A DNA stretch of 64,000 nt from Sarcocystis neurona (Eukaryota; Apicomplexa; Conoidasida; Eucoccidiorida; Sarcocystidae): contig KL647296.1 in NCBI GenBank assembly GCA_000727475.1, positions 866,888-930,887 of the forward strand, read 5' to 3'. Positions 12,494-25,779 of this stretch are shown here, piece after piece; position 1 is the stretch's first letter, and the number at the start of each line of letters is the position of its first letter. A model generated the notes under the pieces. That model was not told the DNA's origin, did no database searches, and saw nothing but the letters and a program-made list of their open reading frames with translations. The translations under genes were made by a program, and so were the position numbers.

Positions 12494-15352
12494 CTGCAGA
12501 GCGCAGCCAGATCCACACCAAATAAAAGCAACGAACCCAGTCTGGTGGGCTCGTAGGCTGTCGGTGCACGCACAGTGAGATCGGGACGCGAAGAACTGGC
12601 GTCAGGCAACCAAGGTAGGAAAAAAGAGTTCGACAAAAACAGAGCAGAATTTCCCGCAAGCAAGTGAGAGGAAACACACTTGTGCGGGCGACCACTGGCC
12701 AGAAATGTGGCATCCGTCGGAGTGGCAAAATGTGCACGACGTCTCCTTGGGGACCGGGAGACGTCATAAGGAAGACGCAGTCACTGCACATACATATATA
12801 TATATATATGCGTGAAATCATGATCCAGAGGTGAACTCCAGCCTCTAGCAGTCTCTCTGTTGCGGCAACATTTCTCATGGCGACTATCGTGGAGAGCATT
12901 GTGCGCAGTCGTGTCCTCGTCTAATGAAACTGAGAGGCGTCTCGACACCTCGTGAGCGCAGGCAGACTACGAAGGGCCGACTCTCTGGCACATAGAGTGT
13001 TCGAGTGACTTGTTCTTCACAGCAACACACAGGCGCTTTTGTCTACCATTTGTGGAGCGCGCAAGGAGCAGTCCTACCCATCCCTGCTTGTACGCAGTGA
13101 AAACTGAGGACACTACCACGACTGCAGCACACGAGCAGCTACGAACGTTTCGATCTTCTCGTGAACCCCCGTCCCCGTTCCCTTCTTCTCCCCTTCGATG
13201 ACTAGGACTTTTAGTGCGAGCAGCAACAGTACTGGTGCAGGTAGTAAGAGAAGTAGAGGGCGTCGTTAACCCAGCCCTAGTAATGGCCGTGGAATGGTGG
13301 ATGGAAGACATAGGACTTGCCGCACTTCAGCGGATTGATACTGTCACTGCATTGCAATTAACGCGTTGCTCACAAGTAATGCAGGAACTCCAAGGTTGCT
13401 TTGCCTTCTGCGAGGCTAGAGAAAAAGTCTAGAAGCTTCCCTTCGGTCTGCTGGAACTGGGCACAGAAAACGGCAATGTCTCCTGCCGCGGCAGTTCGCA
13501 GCGCTTCTTTCCCAAAGAAAAAGCCGCCATGTAGCTGCACGTAGACGCAAAGGTGTCACTATACGCATGGCAGGTTTGAGACAGCAACGCCAATTCTCTA
13601 AGCATTGTGTGCGTAAGTTGCTCCCCAGAGTTTCCTGTCTTGCCCTTTCTCTACCACTACACACACCCACTGCCACACACATATTATACACACACATAGA
13701 GGCAAGTAAAGGACAAAAGCATAAACACGACAGAACGTTTAGGATGGCAAAGACCAGTTTCGCAGTTACAGATACATGAGCCCGTCATGCCAAGTTTTTC
13801 CCGTTCTGCCAAGTTCTACCCTATCGTCTGCAGCAGGAGAACTGGGGCAGCGGGTCATTGCTGTCTTCGTCGCCAAGAACCCTGGCTGAGAATTTCCTGT
13901 CGTTCCTCGTGAAAGACACGGGACTTGCAACAGAGCGCACACGACGTGTTTCTCGCCTCGGAGTCCTCGTTGATAACCACGCGCAAGTGCAACTAGATAC
14001 ATCTATATATATAAACATACACCCATACGCATACGCGTACACATTCACGGACGTGTGATACACATACATAAACACATACAGAAACGCACACGTAGATGCA
14101 TACGTAGGAGCATGCATACATACAGGCTTCCATCATGCCTGCACAGTCTCATATACACATATATGCATTAGTATATGTGTGTATATACGGAAGTGAATCT
14201 GAACCGCATACGCTATGCACCTAAATATATATGTATGTATCTATACTCTTTTATATTACCTGTCGAGACTGGTGTGTTCCCTGTAACTGCTCACACAAAA
14301 GTGAAAAAGAAAATGCATTGGGTGGTTCTGATGTCTAGCACAAGTGGAAAAGGAGGACCCACCTTCAGCTGCTCATTCTGTCCGAGGTCCGTGTATTCCA
14401 AGTTCATATCCCGCAGCTTCTCGAAAACCTGTCAGACCCGCCGAGTGGGATGGAGAAAAAGCAGGAAAAAAGTGGAAATCCCTCACTTCATTAGGCAGTC
14501 AACGGAGTGACAGAAATAGAAAAAAGGAAGATTTCCACATTCTTGATTGGGTTCTCGCAGTTCACGCGTAGAGGGTGAAGCGTCCCTCCCTCACGAAGCC
14601 ACCAATTCACGTGGTTGCTCCGGCGTACGTACACCGCACAAACTCCCACGTGTTGAGCTGTACGTACACCTCACGTCGCCTGAGCAGTGGTGACGCACCT
14701 CTGCACGACACTGCGCCGAGCACAGAGACAGGTAAACGACTTTTCTCCGTCTAAGGGCTCCTACATCATGGAAATACGCACGAATATACGAAAACATGTA
14801 CACGCATGTGTATCAAACATACCACCAAAATACCTATTTTCCTGAGGCCGTGCAAAATGTGCGTAGATGTATAAATATAATTGCACGCCTATGTGGTCGA
14901 GACCTTGAGGATGGAGTCCTTTTGCAAATGTACTAAATATACCCACACCAAGATAAGCCAAACTTCGCTGTAGGTACAAAAATAACTGCCGGCAGGGCAA
15001 GCGAACTCTTCACGAGCGCATCAGCGAAGAACAACCACTACAGGAGGCATGTGCCGGTCGGCCGCTGTATGACAGCTTTTATTCAAACCGGAAGTGACGA
15101 AGGACAAAAGTGAGGAAGAATGGAAGTGAGGGGAGCGCATGCATTCTGAAACTTCTTATGCTTCGGCCTGAAAATATCTGCGAGAGTTAGACGGCATTCA
15201 TTTGTACGTAGCACAGCGTGCAACCCTTTGCACACCAACATGCAAAAAGAAGGTTGCAAGTGTCCTGCCTTTCCCAGCGTGTTCGTCTATCTCCACATAT
15301 CTTTCTTCTGTACCCAATCTTCCGTCCTCCGCGCTCGCTCGAGCCGTCTGTC

Positions 15353-15385
<33 letters not shown>

Positions 15386-18300
15386 CTTCACGCCTTGATA
15401 TATACCTGTAAGGAGCCGTCCAAGTATCTGTCTATATACATATTTATATGTATATACGTATCTTAATGCCGTGAGATATACCTATAAGGAGCAATACCTT
15501 TATCCATCTACCTACTGGTAGTGGCGCATATAAAAATATATATGCAAGCAGGGAGAGTGCTCAAGTGTTACTTGTGTGGACACCTGTCTGCGCATGAAAA
15601 CAGAAACAGACAGGTCTCGGGGGTATGTGGCACGTTTTTCCTCACGGAGGCACAAGCCTTTGTTCGGGTGTATGTACACCGGAAAACACTTCCACACAAC
15701 TAATGGGTGCACAGCCTTTACACGAGAGGGCGACGACAGCAATTGTGGGCGTGAGGAAGTATTGTTGACGACCTGAAGTCTTGTTGTTCTTCTCCTAGAG
15801 TCGCAGAATGCGAGAGTCTTCTTGGTTCGACGCCACTACCCAGGGATACCCCCACTCTTCCAAACTCTACCAGTACGTTAGAAAAGATACATATATCAAT
15901 ATATGTAGCGGCAGGTGAGTACCCTGGATGCATATATGTGAATGTAGATGTATGGTTGAATACACGTATGGATGAGCATAGGTATGTCTGTATGGATGTG
16001 TGTGTGTGTGTGTATACAGACGAATACACCGATGCAGTTTGGCAATGGCGTACTATGTAGGATCAGCAGCCTACTTGCAGAAATGTATCTACACAGATGT
16101 ATGTATATATACATATATATACGTAGAAGCAGTCAGAGACTGGCGTACGTATACAGGCGTGTTGAGGTTGCCACTGGGGGCTACGAACTCCCCCCCGAAG
16201 GAGTTGCCGTCCAAATGTTGAGGAGATGCAGTTCTCTCTGTGTCTCCTCCGGCAAGAATGCACGTGACATAGAAATACGCCCGCCACAGAGAGACAAAGA
16301 GAAGATTGACGGAGACAGACCGACGGAGACGAGACGGCGAGAGGCAGATATACGGAGCCCGAGACAAGAGAGAGACACAGACTGCACGTGTTCTCCAGAG
16401 GATACATTGAGGAAAAAACAGCGGAAATGCAACAGAAATCACTATGCGTTCCTCCTTTTCCCTCACACATGGCAAGGTGGGAACGTTTACATATATATGT
16501 ATATATATATATATATATATTTGTATGGAGAGAGGGAGACTCCGGCACACAGGCACACAGACACACAGACACAGACACAGACACAGACACACACACACAC
16601 ACACATAAATACGTAGACACATAGATACACACGTACATAGACACATAGATACGCATACGTACACACGCAATGAAGTCCCAGTAATTACCAGCATATTTAT
16701 ATATATATATATATGTGAAGAGGAAAATCTTGTAGATCGAAGTACATGCGTATGTTTGTCAAAGTTGTACCTACGTGCAACTCTTCAGCGACTCGGATGT
16801 TCGAGATTTGTAAACGTGTGGAGTGCTGCAGAAATAAGAGGTGGAGAGGCTGTACGACATTCCGTTGCACGTACACGCGTATGTCTACTGAAAAGGTTAC
16901 CGAACCGAAACTCTTTTTCTGCCTCAGATATGCATGTGTACGACGTTTCTTTAATTTTACTAGTTCCCTTTTCCATCTACAGCCCTACGTACAGAGTCGC
17001 CTTCTCTTGCAAAACTTTCGAGAGTTACCGACGCCGTGTTGTCCTTTCTGCGCACCAAGAAGATCTGCTCGACCAAGCTGCAGGCACCAGCAAATATACG
17101 ACGTGCACCCCACAGACACAGAGGTGGCCCTTAAGAGGTGTATGTACACCACTTTCTCTCTCCACTCTGCAAGCACCAGCAAACACGACGTGCGCCCCAC
17201 GGAAACAAAAAAGGCCCCTGGAGGTGTACGTACACCTCTTTCGTTCTACATGTGTTGACTTTAGGCAAACTTTAAAATCATATCTACACACGTGCACGCA
17301 TACATATATATACATATACGTGTATATATATATATGTCTGCAGACAGGTAGACGCATACAAAAATGCGTCTAATTTTGTTTTTAGTGTATCTGCACGTAT
17401 CGAAACAAATTTACGTATGCAAATATGTCAGTACATTTATCATTCTTTCATAGATTTCCCGCAGAGCGGCAGGGTTCGAGATGCCAGCGCTTCTTGATGT
17501 AGACCTTTGGGTCTGCGCTCTTGGCGTGACACGGGGATACCTGTACACGCACCTATCAATGTTGCAGAAGCAATCCACAGAAATCCACAGAGAAAAGAAA
17601 AGAAAGAGATACGCGTCCTGGATACACGTACAACACAAAGCAGTAAGACTTTCTCTCTCTGCTGCTGCTGCTGCAGCAAAAGGACACGGTCATTGGCTGC
17701 TATCTCTACCATACGAGCAGAAATACCGCCTGCTAAAACGTAAAAGAGTAACGGACTTTTTTCATGCAGGTGCAGTAAGCATATATATATATATACATAT
17801 ATACATATATGTACACAAATGTACGCAGACATACATATATATACATATATACATATATGTACACAAATGTACGCAGACATACATATATATATATATATAT
17901 ATGTATGTATATGTACACAAATATACGCGGACATATAGATATATATATATATATGCAAATAGATACAAATGTGTCTACGAGCGTATGCTTATACAAGCGT
18001 AGAAACAAACATACTCCTACATATGTATACACACATACACAAGTATACACAGATATATATAGCATATATACGAATATTTCTACGCGCATATGCCTATACA
18101 AGCATACAAACATACATACTCATATACACATATATATATATATATATATATTTGTAAGGATATGCACATACAAGCATACGCACATATACATGGAAATACA
18201 CGTATGCATATATACATATATATTTACGTATATATACATACAAGCATATAGTTGCATATACGCATATATAAATGTATGTATATATGTGTACAAACACAAG

Positions 18301-21300
18301 GGTATGTGCAACACATCAGTTGTGGAGCAGCAACGAGTTTTCTGCAACGACGTCTTCGCTGCCGGTGCTGTTGTTGCCACTTTTTCTCCCCCCACGACGT
18401 AGCGCAGCAGTCTCTTCAAGCTGTAGCAGCCCCCCATGCATGTCTCTGGGAAATTCTACGAGATTTGAGAGCGCATGAAAGAGTTTTCACTCCACGGAGA
18501 AGAGACGGAGGCGACGGCGAGCGGCTGCAGGTGCGTAATGGCTGCTGCAGGAGGCCGCAGAAAGGCGGAGGGAGGAGCAGCACGCAGCAGCCAAAACGTC
18601 GCGTCCCCGTGCACCGCGGGAGGGAAGAGAAGCGGCAGCATAAATGACAAAGAAGTAGCGAGTGACAAAAAAGGACGGTGAGCGAGTGGGAAGTAGTTCA
18701 TGCTCAGAGAAGAGAGCTCCCGCTTTTCAACCAAGACGGAGATTTTCGCCGTCCAGCATACGACAAGACAAGGAAGCGGGTGTGTAGAGGAAGAAGAGGG
18801 AAAGAGGAAGAGCAGCGACAGTTGCGGGGGCCGCAACGGAGAAGGGGACTTGTCGGGGACGCATAACAAGGCAGGGGCAGCAACAAAGACAGCAAAACGC
18901 CTCTGGTGGATGTTGCAGAGTGCAAAGGAGGAATGCTGCTGCATCCCGCACTGCAGGAAGGAAGGAAGAAAACCTGATACAGGCGTGCAGGGGGTTAGGG
19001 CGAAGCATCTGCGAAGAAATGGTGCCCATATACCGAAGAGTTGCTTGGCAGTATGAGAGAGGGCGTTAAAAGCGCTCGGCGAGATGACGTGTACTCAACG
19101 ACAAGAAGTCTACTAAGCGGTGGGGGAGAAAAAACTTGGATGAGAGAGGGAGACGAAGGTGGACCAGATAGCAAGTCTTCTTGTAGACAAATGGCAAATT
19201 TGGCAAGAGAGAAGAAGCAAGAAAGGACTTCGAAGAAGGCAGAAAGGCAGACGAAAAAGAATACAGAGCGAAAGCGACGAATACGTGGAGCAAGGAAACG
19301 CTGGAAAGGCAACGAAGTGGCAGGCATAGGGGAAGGATACGGCAGCAGAGAAAGAGAAAAGCAGAAAGATAGAGAGAAAAGGACAGCAAAAAAAAGGAGA
19401 TGAAGGAGATATAGAGAGAAACGACGATGAGGAAACGAGCACGGAAGAAGAGAAGAGAAAGGGAAAAGATATAGGAGGGGAGAAGAGGATACGCAGAAGG
19501 CGAGACAAGAAGCAGGGGACAACAACAGAAGAAGAAATAGGGAAGAGACGAGAAAGGGACAGCCAGAAGGGGAGAGAAGATAAACCAGGAAAGGAGAGAA
19601 GAGAAGACAAAACAGGGAAAAGAGATAAGAGCAGTTTTTCTGCCAAGCGCAGAAGAACGCAGCAGTCCCAACGGTGACCCGATACGTCTCGGCGAGGAAA
19701 ATTTGGTTCGAAGGGAAAGGCAAGGAGGACGGAAAAGCTTCGTATAGACCCGTGGAGAGGTGGTGGACGCGCCATTCCAAAACTTGGTGGCAGAGCGTCG
19801 CGATGTCGGAGGGTAGCAGCAGCAGCAGCAGAAAAGAGAAGAGAGCTGTCTGCTTCTTCGAAGAGAAAAGAGAACTACACGAGACCGAAGAAGGCAAAGA
19901 AAGGAAAGGCCACAGAGAATAGAGAAGAGAAAAGAAGAAGGGATGGAGCAGAAGAAGAAGAAGAGGAGAAAAAAAAACCGAGAAGAAAAGGCAGAAGGAA
20001 AAAAAGACGGAGAGGGGGCAGAGGCAGACAAGAGGCAGCAGATGAATGACAGAAGGCAAGGAAGAAGAGTTAGAGAGGGCAACGACGAAGAACAGCAAAA
20101 AAAGAAGAGAAAGGGAGATTTCTTTGGGGGAGAAGGAACTTACAGAGGATCAACAGCTTTCAGCAAATTGAGCAGAGCCGGTCCGGCAGGCGAAGGAAGG
20201 TCGACGCGCACGAATCTCTGAGAACTGCGCGGCCGCTCGGCAACGAATTTCACGCGTGAGTAGTCCAAGTTGGCTCCTGTACAACAGCGGAGACCTCCAC
20301 AGCACTCTTCTCCTCTTGAGTACCCCTCTTTCTGTCTAAAAAAGCCGTTTTCTCCATTTTCTCTTCCACTCCCTTTCTCTGTCACTCCCTCTCCCTTTCT
20401 CTCCTTTTCTCTGTCCCTCTCTTCTTCCCTTTGTGTATGCATTTCCCTTCATGTCTCCCTTTCCCTCTGTGTCTCCCTTTCCCTCTGTGTCTCCCTATCC
20501 CTCTGTGTCTCCCTTATTCTTTGTGTCTCCCTTTCCCGTTGTGTCTCCATTTCCCTTCATGTCTCCCTTTCCCTCTGTGTCTCCCTTTGTGTCTCCATTT
20601 CTCTTTGTGTCTCCGTTTCCCTTCATGTCTCTTTCCTGTGTCTCCCTTCCCCTTTGTGTCTCCCTTTCTCTTTCTCGCCTTTTCTCTGTCCCACTCTTCT
20701 TCCCCTTTTTCTCCGTTTCCCTTTGTCTCGCTTGCCCTTTCTCTCCCCTTCTCTTTCTCTGTCCCTCTTCCTCGATTTCTGTGCCTTCCTCGCTCTGTTT
20801 GCAAAGTTGCTGGAAGAGAAAACGGAGTCGTCTCCCTACAGCCGCACAGCCGGCTCTTCGACAGTCGTGACGAAGAGAAACGACACGTACGACGATCACC
20901 CCACGCCGCCAGACACCGACGCGCGACTCTACTAGACACCGACGCATTGTATACACATATAGACACATGCGTATACACACACACGTACCTATATGTGTAT
21001 TGTGGTACACACTCATAGATGTGCACACATGTATACACAGACATACAAGTATACACACACCTGTATAAACATATATACACATCTGCATACATATGTATAT
21101 ACATTTACAGATATATAAATATATATACATGTATACACAGATATATACGTATACACATACCTACACATATGTATATATATAGATATTGATACACATTCAT
21201 AGACATATATACATGTATACACAGATATATACATATACACACACCTATATATACATACATTTACATATATATATATACATATATGTATATGTATGGGGAT

Positions 21301-21476
21301 ACGTATATCTATATCTGTCTGAATCTACATAGATCTCAGTCTATGTATATATATCGATACGTGTGTCTTTCTGTACCTATTTATATCTATCTGTCTCTGT
21401 CTATAAATCTATCTGTCTGCCTGTATATCTATCGACATCTGCCTCTGTCTCTATATATCTATCTGCCTCTCCCTAC

Positions 21477-21509
<33 letters not shown>

Positions 21510-24220
21510 CACACACACACACACACACACATGCATTGATAAAGAGAAAGAGAAGTCTGCCTACAATCTATACCAGGTTACGATTTCCCTGTCTGCCCAT
21601 CTCTATCTCTGCCTCTTTCTCTGTCTTTGTCTCTCTTTTTCCATACACGTGTATATATGTGTTAAGCAGCGAAGTCAACCGCAGTAACTTCTGTAGAAGT
21701 GAGCCCGTCTTGTTGGTCTTCTTTTCTTCTTGATGAGAGTGAGCTATACGTCTGCAAGTGCGCATGACGCTGCCCCTGGCGCGCACGCGCAGCGAGAGAA
21801 AGTGCGGCACCTGCAGCAGGTGGTCGGTTCGAGAAAGAGAATGAAAAACGACCGAGCAGAAACAGCAGCAGCAGCCGCAGCAAAGACGAGGTCGTTTGTC
21901 GGGTGCTGCAGCAGCAGCAGAAGGGAATCGCTCACCAGAGCAGACGGCGACAACGTTCAAATGCTTCAGGTTGCGTCTCTGCAAATACTTCTTCATTCCC
22001 GCTGGGAAAAAAGCAAAAGTCACAATCGACAGCACCCTAATGTGAAGAGCGTGAGCAGCAGAAAAAGCAGCAGCAGAGGCAGCGGCAGGAGAAGCGGCAG
22101 AAGCAGAAGCAGCAGGAGAAGCGGCAGCAGGAGAAGCAGCAGCAGCAGGGGAAGTAGCAGGAGAAGCAGCTGCAGAAGCAGACGCAGTGTGACAGAAGAG
22201 ACGGCGGGGCGGGTCCGAGAGAGCGAGGAGGAGGCTGCACCAGCAGCAGCGGAACAAGCGAGAAGAGAAGTCGCAACAGCAGCAAAGAGCAGCAGACGGA
22301 GCAGCGGCCTTCACGAGGTCCGCTTAAGCCGAAGCAGCAGCAACAGCAGCAAAGAAAAGAGGCAGAGGACAAAATGTTCGACTCGAAGCCTTAGACAACG
22401 AGCACGCGAAGAAGGGGAGAACAGAGACACAGAGAAAGAGAGAGCAGACGGAAAAGAGGAAGAGAAGTGCCCAGGACATAGAAATGAATGTGAAAGTACA
22501 GTGGCATATTTACTTCACGGGCCAGAGAACTCCTGCGCGGAGGCGCGGTCGTTTGTGGAAAAGAGGCACATACGCACCACCTGAACAGAAACAAATTTCG
22601 ACGTTTTCACGGGAGTCCTCAAAAAAGAAGACACCTCCCCGAACGTAGTCACGTCACTTTTCCCTCTGTTGTAAGTGCTGCCCCTGAATCTACATTTCTC
22701 TGTGCGGGGCCTGACACGTTTCTCTGGTGTCTGTACACCCCGCGCAAAAAACAAATATACAGAAACGGGACGCAGATCCGCGGACCTCCGCACAAAAATA
22801 CGAAGAAAAAAGCTTTTCCGGGTTCACTTATCCGGCGTCTTAATGGCTCAAAAAGGTTTCACAACGTTTTGCTTTCAATCTGCCACACAACACACCTGTG
22901 GCTCACAAAGAGAAACAGAGGGAGACACAAAAAGAGAAGAAACGGAAGCGAAGAAACGAGGGAGAGAGGAAAGGATAGAAGGAAAAATAGACAGAGGAGC
23001 ATTACAGGTGGGTCTACGCAGATGTATGTACCCGTTTTAAGCCTCTCCTGCTCTTTCTTATACGTAGATATAGAAAGATAGGTAGATATAGATATATATA
23101 TATATATATACCGATCTATCCGTCTCTCTCTCTGTATATCTTCCTGCAGGAACGCTGGCCTGCGTCCGTCTCCGTCTCTCTCTTTCTATTAGTCTACGCG
23201 TCCCCTTTTTCTCTGGAGGTACACTCGTCAACCTGCCACGCAAACGAGGTTGCCGATACTTCTACGTACGTAGCTGTACACATATACATGCATATACATC
23301 TATTTACATATGGATAGACAGGTAGATACGTAGATAGATAAATAGATATAGGTACACAGATATAGAAAGATAGACGTAGATAGATAGGCAGATACAGACA
23401 GATATAGATAGGTATAGATGTAGATAGGTGGAGAGACACATACGATAGGTAGGTAGGCTAGATAGGATAGATAGATAGGATAGATACGATAGATAGATAG
23501 GATCGATAAATAGACACAGATTGATTGATAGATATAGGTGGATAGACAGATATACATATATAGATAGAAATAGATAGATATAGATATGTAGATATAGATA
23601 GATATAGATAAATATATATATATATGTATATATATATGGATATAGATAGGTAGATATAGATAGATAGATAGATGTATAGATAGATATGTAGATGTACACA
23701 TAGATATAGATAGATAGATTTAGGCAGATGGATATAGATAGATGTCTGTAGATAGATAGAAATATATAGATAAACGGATAGATATAGACAGATAGATATA
23801 GACAGATAGATAGAGAGGCACGCTTGGGGTCCAGGAGCATTTGGTTTCCCCGACAATGTAACTAGTATTCTCAAAAACGTGTAGACACGCACACACATAT
23901 GCGTACATACATCCGTATACATATATATACATGTATTCACATATGTATATGTATATATAGATATATATACACATGGATATATATATATGTATATATGGAG
24001 AGACATATGAGTGTTTATGTAGGTAACAAAAAATCTATATGAGTATGATATATACACACATAATTCATTGTTAAGGAAGTGTCGACGGAACAAACATATA
24101 CGTATATACAAATCTGTATATAGAAGTACACAACCATGTTTACACGCGTGTAAAATACAAGTAGAAATACATATATATATATATATATATCTTTTGCTGA
24201 CTCTAGTGCCACAGAAATTC

Positions 24221-24251
<31 letters not shown>

Positions 24252-25747
24252 CGCGTGGGTGTTTCATTCGCTCTCTGTTGGTCTTCGTACGCATGCGTAT
24301 AAAAAGAGACTGCTTTTCTATCTAACCACCAACACACAAATGTGTACATAATAGGCATATATATGAATATAATATGTACATACATAAATATGTGCCTATA
24401 TCTTCATACCATATATATATATACAGGTATATTTGTATATGTGTACATATATATATATGTATATATATATGCGTATACGCGGTATGCCAACACATATATG
24501 TATACGTACGTGTGAGGGCAATGCAAGTTCGACAAAAATATAATATATATATATATGTATATGGATATATACGAATATGTATAAACAAATACACATATAT
24601 ATAGAGAGAGAGTGAGGTAGATATAGGTAGACATAGATAGAGAGAGAGGTGCAGACAAATATAGATAGACGCGGAGAGATATAGATAGATATACGCAGAT
24701 ATAGATATAGATATATATAGACAGATGTGGAGAGATGTACATAGATATAGGTGGACATGCATAAGTATAGATATATAGATACAGGTAGATACAGAAAGAC
24801 ATGAATAGATATAGAGGGATACAGATAAAGAGAGATAGATAGACAGACGGATACATATACACATATACGCATATGGTGGATGTCCAGATACATATATATA
24901 TAGATATATATATATATATATTTGAGAGCAATGCAAGTTCGATATGAATATAATATATATATATAGAGAGAGAGAGATACATAGATATATACGTATATAT
25001 GTTTATACAAACATATACATATATATATACGCATAAGCGTGCACGACGGATATATATATATATATATGAAGGTAGTGAAAGTTTTGTACCGATGGCAAGT
25101 GCTCCTGCTGGCTCGAGTATGACGCGCAGATCTTCGAAGGCGTCTTTGATCGCTTCGCAGATTTCTTGGTTAGAGCAGGTGACCATACCGTCCACAAGTT
25201 CCTGCAGCACCAGAAGCAGCAGCACCACAGCACCGCAGCAGCTATGGACCACCAGCAGCAGCAGCAGCAGTAGTAGTAGCGGCGCAAAACGCAGCAGCAC
25301 CAACAACAGAAAGGAGGGGATCCGAATGAGGAACAGAGGGGGGAAAAGACAGAGGAAGAGGAAGACGGCCTTCGCGTCTTGCAGAGCAGCAGACAGACGA
25401 GGACACGCTGGATTTCTGTCTCCCAAGAAAAGATGCAGAAGACTGACACACACCCACAGATATCTGCACAGAGAAATGCACTTCTTCTGCGTCTGTAAAG
25501 AAGCTTTAGAACTTCGTCTCTGCTTTGTGAATAAAACGAAAACAGACACGTACTACCGCAGATGTCAAAGTTTGTTCGAGTGCCGCACTCACCCGAGTAG
25601 CTTCGAGGCAGTAGCAACTGCAGAGACACACTCATCGTCCTCCTACACACGCATCCACGTCCACACATATATATACGTATATGTAAACCTATACTGAAAT
25701 CTACACACCCATATATATATGTGCTTGCGCACACACGTGGATGTATA

Positions 25748-25779
<32 letters not shown>

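Larger units (their letters stand above)
14429..19685 (-). repeat. Threonine dehydratase intron 9: AT tracts, palindromes, polypurine block
   Basis: 5.3 kb. Contents: palindrome copies at 14625-14668, 15667-15680 and 17137-17237; TATA/TACATA tracts at 15358-15386, 16490-16520, 17300-17340 and 17780-18290; a CACACAGACA microsatellite at 16540-16605; CTG/CAG triplets around 17657 and 18380-18600; and most of a polypurine block from 18.7 kb on. Open frames at 17.4-17.6 kb and 18.4-18.9 kb show no conserved residues. Confidence 0.5.
22002..25089 (-). repeat. Threonine dehydratase intron 6: CAG block, GATA block, TATA tracts
   Basis: 22030-22370 is AGCAGCAG/AGAAGCGGC triplet sequence. 22726-22739 is a palindrome copy. 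23290-23830 and 24600-24860 are GATA/TAGA simple sequence. 23900-24600 and 24880-25070 are TATACATA tracts. No exon was found. Confidence 0.6.

Noticed and set aside
17440..17640. Minus-strand frames near 17.5 kb as the missing ACT-1 exon
   Set aside because: ADPKVYIKK and ALREIYERM look suggestive, but no phase-compatible donor and acceptor pair exists between exons 8 and 10.
18995..20098. 367- and 338-codon minus-strand frames
   Set aside because: They are by-products of the polypurine block (Leu/Ser/Phe low complexity); only a short part is kept, as tentative exon 9.
23458..24294. Tyr/Ile/Leu/Ser-rich frames of 130-278 codons
   Set aside because: Direct translation of GATA/TATA simple sequence inside an intron.
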